Shown: positions 50,001-56,939 of the stretch, in pieces
How the letters are laid out: each line of letters begins with the position of its first letter
Numbering within the stretch: the stretch's first letter is position 1
Source: Paenibacillus sp. S150
GTDB taxonomy: Bacteria; Bacillota; Bacilli; Paenibacillales; Paenibacillaceae
Direction of reading: 5' to 3'
Assembly: GCF_019352175.1 (NCBI RefSeq)
Contig: NZ_JACBYI010000036.1
Coordinates: 1 to 64,000, forward strand
DNA: 64,000 nucleotides
Made by a program: the position numbers and the translations under genes
Notes under the pieces: model-generated
The model's database searches: none
What the model saw: the letters and a program-made list of their open reading frames with translations, nothing else
What the model was told of the DNA's origin: nothing

Positions 50001-50520
50001 GAATAAATTGTTCCGCCAATAACGGATCAACATTGTAAGCGGATTTATTTTTGTAAGCTGCTTTAAGCCCCTCATCCTCAGTATCCTTGGGTTGCTGTAT
50101 CATCTCAGAAACGCATACAGGCACTGGATAGGCGACACAGTGGGATTCTTCCATCGACTTGGAGGCTTTCAAAAGCAATCGCAAGCACGATGAATCCCCG
50201 TCATACAGATTTATAACAAGAACATTGTCGTTTTTCTCTTCTACCGCCGCTCTATAAACCTTGTTTACAAAAACGGGATTTTGGAACTCTGCTTCAATCT
50301 CACTAGGCCGAAAAAATCTCTTATCCCCTATCAATTGCAAGCAAGCAATCGTACTCAATGCTCCAAACACAATTCGCTGGCCGAAGGGCGACTTCCGGGC
50401 AAATAATTCATCCATATGCATGGGATTGAAATCACCGCTAAGGCGGGCAAATAAAGACAACTCCTTTTCCGTGAAGGAGATTTTGATTTCATTTAAGGTC
50501 ACATTATCGGTTTTAATCAT
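41059..50520 (-). CDS. PKS1: loading MaoC-SDR-FkbH-ACP plus extension module KS-DH-KR-cMT-ACP
   Basis: This 3153-aa protein starts the assembly line. Residues 1-265 are a MaoC/R-hydratase hot-dog region (GDFNPMH: Asp30, Asn32, His35). About 280-480 is an SDR (GGSRGLG; SS; YIEAK). About 525-1060 is an FkbH-type HAD domain (LDCDNTLWGG near 719) with its usual N- and C-terminal parts. Then come an ACP (LESM, Ser1166), KS (Cys1393), DH (MDHQVNG; SLLDACLQ), KR (GGSGGIG near 2378; Tyr in NYVAAC, where the usual Asn is Cys), C-methyltransferase (EFGGGTG near 2787), ACP (Ser3066) and an acidic C-terminal docking-like tail (MSEEEAERELL). FkbH proteins transfer a glyceryl unit from 1,3-bisphosphoglycerate to an ACP. 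MaoC plus SDR could convert it to a lactyl-type starter (inference). M1 adds an alpha-methylated, dehydrated unit. The start is ATG with GGGAG 8 nt upstream. Confidence 0.94.
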   Translation of the reverse strand: MIKTDNVTLNEIKISFTEKELSLFARLSGDFNPMHMDELFARKSPFGQRIVFGALSTIACLQLIGDKRFFRPSEIEAEFQNPVFVNKVYRAAVEEKNDNVLVINLYDGDSSCLRLLLKASKSMEESHCVAYPVPVCVSEMIQQPKDTEDEGLKAAYKNKSAYNVDPLLAEQFIQELGLSTETFSVDLMNLLCLCSYVIGMEFPGKRALFSKLHLELSGVTDNHSDQIYYSVTKEHYDEHYRMLDLAVEIGASGLLLAKGSLKAFVHKKLMPMSTKRTIKPFNGRTALVIGGSRGLGAEFVRELVLQGYQVFLNYYKSAEEAKNLQTELNHLADSAVHLMEGDAADAKCCERILHQIREQWGRLDLLVLNAFHPPLTHLSNEDYLIENMKLSEHPFEACKLLLSESEGQVVGISSIYVKGGPRDLVHYIEAKKNMEKHLIQLVQDYSRISFFIVRPPQLLTDMNNTPAGWLHAQPPSLIPEAVIRALGERTTCTGVQFIEKFDKTSRKINIASTFTAEPVQEGLMYWLKLWDWPYELRLTSYNQMIQDLFHLGSTLYVDDTELNILFVRFEDWYRYFTDEDDEGNYSGILTYSEEVLLFYEQYLNEFVSALHFYAQHFQGRTLLMICPSRANLLIHSQWRQLFNDLESRLLEMAGNLDGIEAMNTESSHDLYNVSSIDDAVGDALGHIPYTPEYFAFLSALIARYFFSRRKKSYKAIVLDCDNTLWGGIVGEEGHDGIVINEVYSAWQHKLIELSRKGYLLCLCSKNNPKDVLDVFANNPNMKLTMDDIVDYRISWQPKSAQLYELAEALNIGIDSIIFIDDSALEIAEVREHCPEVLALQWPTGELQAKQFVEHLWALDHHRPITSEDAIRTKLYKANQERLKMKQTSASYAEFIRNLHVSVTVEPVTETHLLRASQLTMRTNQFNTTGRRRTETELMELLEEKDVTIRKAEVEDRFGSYGFVGLMVLRTRALDIYIDSFLLSCRVLGRGVERTMLRELAKEAHSKGLPSIIIPFSSNGRNDAVLAFLEGMSKQCSSIERKELPGGSTEWIIPVDWLAYADPYSVVESVTDKKKQNQAQHSESLIVDVSQRNLEEILTFISIDLADQEGIYNQVHKQQQPFDYPAIGDVHTGGSNVRQMIEQVFQKHTRLSNIDFRRPIEEFQLESMKKIEISSELIRQFPQLSPTFLFEYGNLDQVIRHLEAVAVGNRVTGFQEVTAASTSGLDDIAIIGVNAKLPQSDSVHQFWENLIKGNSCITEIPSSRWAIDGFYSPDSSDSEKSHCKWGGFLSEIESFDHQFFNISAKEAEAMDPQQRLFLEVVWGLFEDAGYKPENIDPKTGVFVGVISTDFAQYLNQQAVNGKTPYRWGDAYQIANRISYFFNFKGPSLSLDTACSSSGTALHLACQSLMSKESRTAVVGGVNLILHPSRYIQYTQMGLLTSEDKCRPFSAEARGTIMGEGVGAILLKQLREAIQDGDQIYGIIKSSAINSGGKTNGFTVPNPRAHAELIKEAISKAGIEPGTVSYIETHGTGTIVGDPIEINGLAEGYSWNDPAHPTTCAIGSVKANIGHLESAAAIAGIIKIILQMKYQKRVPSLYASPLNPLLIGEGFTVQQSLETWTSVEGANPPLPRRAAISSFGAGGSNFHAILEEYSEKPILRTRTANRARSKLIILSARKEKTLRQMALRLRDHIQFERANQGITDTEAYLESLAFTLQEGRSSFNHRLAIICDSLDDLLVKLERYCNASDVGESIRYGECDHHLIEEWQGEAFEQKYFKSLFVKGNLSKLSFLWIKGVSINWIALYDDVKPVRVSLPTYPFDKRIFPLEKFTKPAVEQKLYTKIEAPALQSDHYQLTAGTGVGSFPFLMDHQVNGTIIVPGAFSLSLMMTALAKEYQQSKLRLSDITFRKAFLLQPADQCVTQIVFHKQDSLGTIEIHAKTGEVENGESVWILLTKAQVEDSVGDGRRSIDPLLIQARSAHRMTQEAFYEKGLSLGFAWGSQFQWIRELWLGENEVLAKLDYQSHAEESFVFPPSLLDACLQPYIFALEKHSQAMGITDTFIPFSIEELTMHLPMPAQFYSYISFQQIGEGHHDYFVIDVMLLDLKGIIIGEVKGLRLKRVRRLFLQQEQSNGLQYLYRPDWELTRPEQWEAAPKAMTESGSLWLETNPDGNLSPSICAIQKVLATNHHIVRHDSAELLNNENLARKLLSNAERIVIFCDGSPGKDWDENARTQYEQMYEQRILPLFRLLKVIAAQQDGGPQRITIVTENAQKLLVGEISSPVAHAVMGIAKVLNSEKSSMTIACVDFCAEELLAEDNDGSRIDRLCQSIAAGPVGDHLGYEEYAFRNDRIFRKRLIPFEPSILEKGKSLFKENAVYLIVGGSGGIGLELSEYLVKKWKSTLIWIGRKPQADIQQKMDSLQQLGGKVHYLQADANSIDDLAQAFEALRNRVSKIDGVIHAALVLRDATLAQMKETDFTEVFDTKALTMLNLLKHVDLKTLDFLLSFSSECSFRGSPAQANYVAACRYLDAFLLSLGEREQVPVRVMNWGYWGESGIVASEKYRKLLERQGLLPFSNTEGISIMESIVSMPYTQIIAVKTNKIYESKAGIATNRSSQPVPDDRALFMRTLAEEITSSTIVSDERSMAEYYEQLEEVLQTVPWYTEQILQQLTTTRFEDLKPHFQRYIEALRSLPSPDDVGHISLKKDENYTGPADAWRRMLDIALEHGPDIVREKTLAGDVIFPNGSNEIVEGIYKHNPLSEYFNQLMAELILRLVQRTVEQRRNSEPIRILEFGGGTGSTTKHVLRRLRKVSHQVEYMFTDVSPHFLFKAQQQFGEYGFVHYHLFNLNEDTEHLREKFGPFDIILGTNAIHISRDLSATLLNLRKALTPYGHLLINELTYNHGALPVTFGLLTGWWDYKDAELRLKNSPLLSLVQWQRLLETHGFRYTTAFDYVKPLQHRTQLQHVFVCENNGDVYRRTQEEARYEARSAKLVVHKKDEFSPHAASSHLAVQQKDSQPAEAKPMIRLSPAPGSQQLQETLISLLRQLLLIPEDEQVRSGTGFQDLGVDSLLAVQFRDLLSTEIGLKLPSTIIYDYPTIQLLSDYIMGRQQIAVGAAFAEQSVKSVAYIETESLTEKVNAMSEEEAERELLKELQNL
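46920..50520 (-). other. Loading region of PKS1: MaoC, SDR, FkbH and ACP
   Basis: The first 1200 residues carry four activities before the first KS: dehydratase-type MaoC, reductase-type SDR, FkbH and an ACP with Ser1166 (codon 47023-47025). Glycerate-derived starters through FkbH are established for several PKSs, and a dehydrate-and-reduce route to lactate has been proposed for the bryostatin synthase. Here both auxiliary activities are fused N-terminally to FkbH. The precise starter cannot be read from sequence alone. Confidence 0.75.
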
Positions 50521-50582
50521 ATAATAATCTCCCTATATGAGTAAGTTTCATAATTGTAAAACACCCAAATACGCATATATTG

Positions 50583-53500
50583 TTACTTGGAGAAGTGCAG
50601 TGAATGAAGACTGAATCTTTCCAATCGCTTTTTCATGATCCAATTGGCTTCATCCATTAGTTTCAGACCAATCGCATCGACATGCCGCTGCCTCCAATCC
50701 TCCAACTGCGTGCCATTCACCCACTGATTAAAAGTTCCCATCGATGAGCCGCACGGAATTTGATAGTTGACCTTTTGTGCCGGGTCGCCCATCAAGGCCG
50801 CTTGAATCGAAGAACGGAAATAGTGGCGGAAAATGAGTGCCATCTTGTATTTCGGGTTTCTTTCCGCTTGCTCCAATTCTGCAGGACGTTCTGAGACAAT
50901 ACTTCTGTATATCTGTTCAAAACTCTGTCCGAAATATTGATGTTGAATCTGATTTTTCAATACCGGATCCATCTCCTCCAAGGATGAATAAAACTTGTAC
51001 GACTCATACAAACGATTAGCTCTTGCCGGAAAAAAGACGCCTTTTTTCAACACCTGTACTTTGGCGCCAAGCTCAAACATCTCTCCTGACGGTGCAATCT
51101 CCGTATCCTGCACATTCACGGAGACTAACAATTGTTTGCTAATTTCGCTAGTACTTGCTTCCACCGTACATTGGTTAATCGAGCCTGTCACGATGAATTG
51201 AGCTCCTAACAAAAATGCTGTAGCAGCCGCATCCGGTGAACCGATTCCTCCGCCAATCCCCAGCCTCACCGGCTTAGCATATCCGTACGTTGCTTGATAT
51301 TGCTCAGCCATCAGCAGTAGAGAAGGAAAAATCACGAACGAGCTTCCACGATCCGTCATGCCTGCAGAATCTGCCTGAATACAAATATCGTCAGCCATCG
51401 CTATTTTCCTCGATAAGTAAGCCTGTTCCTCACTAATTTCTCCCTTTACGAGCAGTTGATCAACAATCCTTTGTGGGGCCGGGCTCAAATAGATTGCTGC
51501 AATCTCAGGACGAGACAACTTAGCCATAAGTTTATGTTCCGATAATACCGTTCCATTCGTACCTTGCTTCAAACCTTTAATTCTATATTTGACCAGTGCC
51601 TGCTCCATCATAATAAACCCGGATGCTTCAATACAGCTTATACCCTTTTGCAAAAATAAGTCGATGAGTCTATCGTTCATTGAAGAGTCCATATAACTCG
51701 GTGTAATGTTCATCCCATATCCGCCGCCGACTTCTTGCTGAACGGCGTCTATAGATTGACTGACTTGTTCTAATGTAAGGCCTGAGGTCCCCAAAAAAGC
51801 CATCATTCCAGCCTTCGCTGCTCGTACAACGAGCATGGAAGAAGAGACGCCATAATGCATCCCGCCACAAACATAAGGATGCTTCAAGCTATATTCTTCT
51901 AAAAACGCAGTACTTCCTTGGTAAATCAAGGGTTCTGTACGATTATGACCAGTCCTTATATTAGCCGTACTAGACACTGATGCTGTATGCATTGCCGCGG
52001 CGGTTTCCTCTATAGCTCCGGATACAACCTCGGATTTGGATTGGTGCAACTTGAACTCTTGCTTAATTTCTTCAATCATGCTGGTCAAAATGCCTTTGCC
52101 ACCCACCTCAATAAACGAAGTAGTTCCTTCGCTTAGCATATACTGAACGCTTTCAGTCCAACGGACAGAATGATTGATTTGATCAGCTAATAGACGCTGA
52201 ATATGTTTAAATTCATAAGGCTCGGCTGTCACATTCGCTATTACCGGAATGTTTGGCTGCATCCATTCTACCTTCTCCAAGTGGGCATTGAATAACCGGC
52301 TAGCTTCACTCATGTACCTGGAATGGAATGCCCCGCTTACCCGAAGGGGGACGCATCTTCCTTTACCACTGTTTGAGATAACCTCTTCCAGCTGTTCAAG
52401 TTCTTCCTTTGGTCCCGCTACTACAATTTGTGTTGGAGTATTATGATTCGCAATATCAAGTCCGTGTAATTCACACTCAGCAATCAATAGTTTCAATTCC
52501 ACATCTGTATATCCAATAATCGCAGCCATTCCTCCGCCTGTGACCTGTGCCATTAATTGACTGCGTTTGATGACCAATCTGAGCCCATCCTCGAAGCTAA
52601 TAGCTCCACTTGCCTGTAGCGCATTGTATTCCCCGAGGCTATGACCTGCTACCATAGATGCAGATTCGCCTTCTTTGATCATCTTCGTATAATTTAAAGC
52701 ATTGACCACATATATGGCCGGCTGGGTATATTCTGTCTTATCCAGCAAATCAGGCCGTTTTAAGCAAAGCTCCTCGATTGAATAGCCGAGAATGCCACTC
52801 GCAAGCTCTGACATAGGTTTGAACTCTTGAAACAGATCTTTTCCCATTCCTAAACGCTGTGAGCCTTGTCCGGGAAATACGATTGCATTCATACTCTTTC
52901 CCACCTTACCTGAATATACTTGTGGCTTGTGCATTTTTGATTTAAACTCCGCATAATAGTCCTTCCCGCGTTCCTGGTACGGATTCATCAAACGAAACTG
53001 TTCCGAATCCGAATCCTTGCCAATTATTTGAGTAACGAAGTTACTCAATGTCCCTGTTGGACTGAAATCGAAATAACATAGAGGACCGCGGGCTTCCAGC
53101 TTCTGAATGGTATCGTGAAACAAAATAGGCTTACGAACAACCTCCCATAAATACTCTTGGGCAGGTTGAATCAACTCTCTGCCGTAGACACACGAATAAT
53201 AAGCAACATTCGGTACAGAAAGCTTCATCTTCCGAAAATAAGCCATATTTGTTTGTTCAAACTTGTCCATCAAAGACGAATGGAAAGCATACTTTACAGG
53301 TAATCGAAAGCATGAATATATCGATTTCAATACAGTTTCTATATGTATCAATTCTTCATGCTTCCCGGCTACAACAAAGTTGCCAATATAATTCAGTGCA
53401 GCCAATTCAACATGATTCGCAAGCGCAGGTTCCTTAAATCTTGTTTCATAATGTTCCAAGACAGATAACATCCCGCCATTCGGGCCGCCGAGGGACAGTT

Positions 53501-53894
53501 CTTCTGACTGATGTACAAGAAGATGGAGCATCTCTTCCAGCGGGATAACCCCTGCAACAGTCAGTGCAATGTATTCACCCAAGCTCGTTCCAAGTACGAT
53601 ATCCGGTTCAATCCCGTCTTGCAGCAACATCTGTACCAATGCATATTGCACCATAAATATTGCAGGATGCGTGTAGCGAATAGAATCAAAAGAATAACTC
53701 TTTTTATTAGCCGGATGAAAGAGCTGCTCCAACACCGAATAACCGCCGACCCGCTGAATCATCTGGTCTTGCGTGTCCAACCAATGTTTGAAGACAGGAT
53801 AACGACTGTAATAGTCAATACCCATCTGATAATATTGCGTTCCATGTCCAGAAAACATAAAAACATATGGCTTAGAGCCAGAAGCCAACGTCAC
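50583..53894 (-). CDS. Trans-acting AT-AT-ER: tandem acyltransferase plus PfaD-type enoyl reductase
   Basis: The 1103-aa protein loads and reduces in trans for the AT-less modules. AT1 (about 8-290) has FSGHGTQ and an altered nucleophile elbow GTSLGEY (Ser104). The malonate-binding Arg position reads HQSEEL, so it may be an acylhydrolase or have another specificity. AT2 (about 335-630) is a standard malonyl-type AT with GQGSQ, GHSLGEY (Ser419), KRSQLM and GAFHSR. The C-terminal part (about 655-1103) is an FMN-dependent PfaD-like enoyl reductase (GGMHYG; IGGGIGSPDAAA). Such AT-AT-ER fusions are a hallmark of trans-AT PKS clusters. The start is ambiguous: GTG at 53894 lies only 3 nt after the G-rich Shine-Dalgarno sequence (seven G plus AG), and an in-frame TTG at 53888 has better spacing (9 nt). 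Confidence 0.95.
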   Translation of the reverse strand: MTLASGSKPYVFMFSGHGTQYYQMGIDYYSRYPVFKHWLDTQDQMIQRVGGYSVLEQLFHPANKKSYSFDSIRYTHPAIFMVQYALVQMLLQDGIEPDIVLGTSLGEYIALTVAGVIPLEEMLHLLVHQSEELSLGGPNGGMLSVLEHYETRFKEPALANHVELAALNYIGNFVVAGKHEELIHIETVLKSIYSCFRLPVKYAFHSSLMDKFEQTNMAYFRKMKLSVPNVAYYSCVYGRELIQPAQEYLWEVVRKPILFHDTIQKLEARGPLCYFDFSPTGTLSNFVTQIIGKDSDSEQFRLMNPYQERGKDYYAEFKSKMHKPQVYSGKVGKSMNAIVFPGQGSQRLGMGKDLFQEFKPMSELASGILGYSIEELCLKRPDLLDKTEYTQPAIYVVNALNYTKMIKEGESASMVAGHSLGEYNALQASGAISFEDGLRLVIKRSQLMAQVTGGGMAAIIGYTDVELKLLIAECELHGLDIANHNTPTQIVVAGPKEELEQLEEVISNSGKGRCVPLRVSGAFHSRYMSEASRLFNAHLEKVEWMQPNIPVIANVTAEPYEFKHIQRLLADQINHSVRWTESVQYMLSEGTTSFIEVGGKGILTSMIEEIKQEFKLHQSKSEVVSGAIEETAAAMHTASVSSTANIRTGHNRTEPLIYQGSTAFLEEYSLKHPYVCGGMHYGVSSSMLVVRAAKAGMMAFLGTSGLTLEQVSQSIDAVQQEVGGGYGMNITPSYMDSSMNDRLIDLFLQKGISCIEASGFIMMEQALVKYRIKGLKQGTNGTVLSEHKLMAKLSRPEIAAIYLSPAPQRIVDQLLVKGEISEEQAYLSRKIAMADDICIQADSAGMTDRGSSFVIFPSLLLMAEQYQATYGYAKPVRLGIGGGIGSPDAAATAFLLGAQFIVTGSINQCTVEASTSEISKQLLVSVNVQDTEIAPSGEMFELGAKVQVLKKGVFFPARANRLYESYKFYSSLEEMDPVLKNQIQHQYFGQSFEQIYRSIVSERPAELEQAERNPKYKMALIFRHYFRSSIQAALMGDPAQKVNYQIPCGSSMGTFNQWVNGTQLEDWRQRHVDAIGLKLMDEANWIMKKRLERFSLHSLHFSK

Positions 53895-53935
53895 AAACTC
53901 CCCCCCAGTTTGATCTGGAATCCATTCAGGCTACA

Positions 53936-54190
53936 CTAAACGGAAGTTCTCTCTATCTGATTTTGAATATAGTGCACAATAGCATTTACGCTCCCAAAGT
54001 TATCCATCGTAATTTCACTATCACTAATTTGAAATTGAAATGTATCTTCCACAAAACAAACAAGGATGATAATACCAGTCGAGTCTACAATCCCCTTTTC
54101 TACTAATGAATCATCGTCACCCAACTGCTCCATGTTCACAATGAAATTATTGGAGATAAAATTGCTAACTATATCTTTCACTTGCTTCAT
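53936..54190 (-). CDS. Discrete acyl carrier protein
   Basis: This is a small 84-aa, acidic, single-domain carrier protein. The acceptor motif is GIVDSTG with Ser37, followed by the usual helix II and a C-terminal helix ending in HYIQNQIE. It lies 33 nt after the AsnB-like amidotransferase and just before the AT-AT-ER gene, with a good ribosome binding site (AGGAG, 7 nt). The pairing with the amidotransferase suggests that it carries the substrate being amidated. In glutarimide polyketide clusters a discrete ACP and an AsnB-type enzyme make malonamyl-ACP in this way. Whether this ACP feeds the PKS or takes part in tailoring cannot be decided here. Confidence 0.93.
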   Translation of the reverse strand: MKQVKDIVSNFISNNFIVNMEQLGDDDSLVEKGIVDSTGIIILVCFVEDTFQFQISDSEITMDNFGSVNAIVHYIQNQIERTSV

Positions 54191-54223
54191 ATTGAATCTC
54201 CTCGCCTCTTTTTTGGGGAATGG

Positions 54224-56158
54224 TTACTTATAAATAAAATGATGATGTAACAGGTGCGTTGACAAAATCGTATTGACTGCCATGTTATCTGCATTTGTCA
54301 CATTGCGAAAATCCCTGCGAACTCCTTTCTCATGAAGCAGTTTTACTTTTGCCGGGTCAAACACCCCAACCTTCCGGGTATAAGCTTCACTCATCATTTC
54401 CGGTATATATTCCTCGAGTTTATCGTTATCGTAAAAGCTTTTGAAATCCGGAGCGCGATAAGCAAACTTACTGCGTTTATAAATTTCTTGGGGAATAATG
54501 TCTTTGAAGGCTTCCCTTAAAATATACTTATCTCTCAATCCATTTAGCTTCCATTTAGGATGCAGGCTGGAAGCCAGCTCGACAAGCTCCTTATCCAAAA
54601 AAGGAAATCTTCCCTCGACACTATGGCTCATCAGCATACGATCACCTTGCGAGGAAAGCAGATAGCCGTTTAACAAAGTAATGAGTTCGAGCTGTTGGGC
54701 CCGTTCAGCATGCGACCAGGAAAAAAAATCATTCGGTAAGCTTTTTTCCAATCGCTCTCCAAAAGATGAAATAGACAGTTCAGCCATTCGCTCGCCGGAC
54801 AAATAATTGGTTAAAGCTTGATTTGTCGCCCAGCGCGGCAAATGGGAATAGAAAGCTTGTTCCGTCTTTTCAAGGTCTTTTTGATAGAATGCTTTAATAA
54901 ATTGAAAATAACGGGGATTGCGATATTGGCTGTAGTAAGGGAATATCTTTTGGAATAATTGCGGCCTCATTTTTGATTCAGGGACCTTGTTCCAGAAAAG
55001 ACGAATCGCCAGTTCTCGGAAAGTATCGTAGCCCCAAAAGATTTCGTCCGAACCTTCGCCGCTAAGTACTGCTTTGAATCCATGTGATTGTACGGATTTG
55101 GAGAGCAAATACAAGGGTACTGGCGCACACCGAAAAAGAACGGTCTCCGCATGCCTGACCGCTTCCGGATAATATCTAGCAATGTCACTATTCTGGCATA
55201 TAATCGCATGATGATTGCTGCCCGTTTCCTTCACAATCATGTCCTGGTAATGCGATTCATTTAGAGAATCATCTTCAAATTGAATGGAAAATGTATCTAT
55301 TTTTTTGCCAAGCTGCTTGGCTATGATGCAAGCCAATATCGAGGAATCTACACCGCCGCTCAAATACAACCCAACTGGTACGTCGGCTGTCAGCGACCGC
55401 TGCACACTACTGAGCATAGTGTTCCTCAGTTCTTCTACAGCTTCTTCAAAGTTGCCTTGATAGACTTTTGAAAACTGCAGACTCCAATAACGTTGGCGTT
55501 CCACAGACACCCTCTCATTTGGGCCTATCCTGACCCTCAACATCTCTCCCGGAGAAACTTGCCTAACTTGCTGATACACCGTATTGGGCGGAGGAACACT
55601 CCACAAACTCATAGATTCATATAGCGAATTCATGCAAAATTGTTTTGGAATAACATTAAGGAAGAGCGCCTTCATTTCTGAAGCGAAATAAAAGCATTTC
55701 TCTGCTTCATAATAAAATAGCGGGCAAATGCCCGCGCGGTCTCTCCCCAGAACCAATTCTCCTAACCGCGTATCATAGATCGCAAACGCAAATTGACCAT
55801 TAACACGAGATAAAAAATCATGAGGATTATCTTCGTATAGATGAAGCAGTACTTCAACATCGGTATCGGTAGCAAAGATATGCCCCGAAGATTGCAATTG
55901 CTCCCTAAGTTGGCGGTAATTTAAAATCTCACCATTGCAGACCATAACTATCGTTCTATTTTCATTATAAATCGGTTGATTTCCATTAGTTAATCCGACG
56001 ATTTTTAGTCTTGTGGATCCAAGAGCAACAACTGGATCGACATAGTAGCCTTCCGTATCCGGCCCTCGATGATGCATAATTTGCATCATCGAGCGAATCG
56101 CAGCCGTCTTTTCCCCCTCGCTTAAACAATAATTCACAATTCCAGATATACTACACAT
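54224..56158 (-). CDS. AsnB-like glutamine-dependent amidotransferase
   Basis: The 644-aa protein is a class II glutamine amidotransferase/asparagine synthase homologue. Cys2, exposed after Met removal, is the glutaminase nucleophile (MCSISGIV). HHRGPDTEG, CNGE (74-77) and the glutaminase core occupy about 1-220. The ATP-pyrophosphatase half starts with LYLSGGVDSS (SGGVDSS 267-273), followed by SGEGSDEIFWGY. In primary metabolism the family makes asparagine; in polyketide clusters it turns carboxylates into amides. It lies between the ABC transporter and the discrete ACP, so a pathway-specific role is more likely than housekeeping asparagine synthesis. The ribosome binding site AAGGAG is well placed. 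The substrate (a malonate unit on the ACP, or the finished chain) is unknown. Confidence 0.93.
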   Translation of the reverse strand: MCSISGIVNYCLSEGEKTAAIRSMMQIMHHRGPDTEGYYVDPVVALGSTRLKIVGLTNGNQPIYNENRTIVMVCNGEILNYRQLREQLQSSGHIFATDTDVEVLLHLYEDNPHDFLSRVNGQFAFAIYDTRLGELVLGRDRAGICPLFYYEAEKCFYFASEMKALFLNVIPKQFCMNSLYESMSLWSVPPPNTVYQQVRQVSPGEMLRVRIGPNERVSVERQRYWSLQFSKVYQGNFEEAVEELRNTMLSSVQRSLTADVPVGLYLSGGVDSSILACIIAKQLGKKIDTFSIQFEDDSLNESHYQDMIVKETGSNHHAIICQNSDIARYYPEAVRHAETVLFRCAPVPLYLLSKSVQSHGFKAVLSGEGSDEIFWGYDTFRELAIRLFWNKVPESKMRPQLFQKIFPYYSQYRNPRYFQFIKAFYQKDLEKTEQAFYSHLPRWATNQALTNYLSGERMAELSISSFGERLEKSLPNDFFSWSHAERAQQLELITLLNGYLLSSQGDRMLMSHSVEGRFPFLDKELVELASSLHPKWKLNGLRDKYILREAFKDIIPQEIYKRSKFAYRAPDFKSFYDNDKLEEYIPEMMSEAYTRKVGVFDPAKVKLLHEKGVRRDFRNVTNADNMAVNTILSTHLLHHHFIYK

Positions 56159-56198
56159 TTTTTACTCCTTATGCCATCAGATTCTTATTATGAAGGTT

Positions 56199-56855
56199 CT
56201 AGTTTTGAATATGGATCTTGTTTGACCTCAACAGCCATAAACAACCACCAAGAGAGAAAGCAAAAGTCAACAGTAAGATGATTACCGGAACTGTGTAACC
56301 TGATAAAATTAGCTTATCAAATCCCAATAAGTGATCTGCCAGCACCATTGGGATAATAAAAGGAATATATTGAATAAACGAAGATGAATAAAAAATTGTG
56401 CATACCAACATAAACAGAACACCTAATATTATTCCCGTCACTGCTTGTCTTGACAGCATCGTAACGAACAGCACGAATGGTAAGAGCAAAAAATGCATAA
56501 TCACCATGACTCCGACAATAGATACAAATTCTTTGACATTCTCTAACTCCAAGGCTCCGGATACAAGAAACGGTGCAGCCATATGGCTAGCGAACACAAA
56601 GAGCACGGAAGTAACTAAAATCACCGGAAGCAGGATAAGAAGCTTCGCGTAAAAAATATGCTGCTTTGAATACGGATAACAAAGCAGATTCTCCATCATA
56701 TTCTCCTCATACTCCCGGGCCCAAACATAACTGGCGAAAGCTGAAAATGTGAGAATGGATTGAATATTATAGATGAACATCGCTACATGATAAAACTCTT
56801 TCCAGTCCAGATGGCTTTCCTCCAAAAGCATCAATGACGCAATAAGACCAGGCAT
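56199..56855 (-). CDS. ABC-2 type permease, second subunit (start uncertain)
   Basis: This integral membrane protein has about six hydrophobic segments and belongs to the ABC-2/LanFEG-like permease group. It pairs with the preceding permease and the ATPase for export or self-protection. The first canonical in-frame start (ATG at 56855) gives 218 aa, but coding character clearly continues upstream to about 56933. The extra residues HRLIYVEYKKLLSSKILW align with the N-terminus of the first permease (SKLVYLELLKIKRSYINL). The expected ATG at 56940, overlapping the previous stop as TGATG, is one base out of frame and hits a stop after 11 codons. A one-base indel, a sequencing error or a rare ATA start at 56933 would explain this. 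Confidence 0.85.
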   Translation of the reverse strand: MPGLIASLMLLEESHLDWKEFYHVAMFIYNIQSILTFSAFASYVWAREYEENMMENLLCYPYSKQHIFYAKLLILLPVILVTSVLFVFASHMAAPFLVSGALELENVKEFVSIVGVMVIMHFLLLPFVLFVTMLSRQAVTGIILGVLFMLVCTIFYSSSFIQYIPFIIPMVLADHLLGFDKLILSGYTVPVIILLLTFAFSLGGCLWLLRSNKIHIQN

Positions 56856-56939
56856 AAAAGCCCCAAAAATAATGAGCCAGAGTATTTTAGAGGAAAGAAG
56901 TTTTTTATATTCTACATATATTAATCTGTGTATTGCTCA

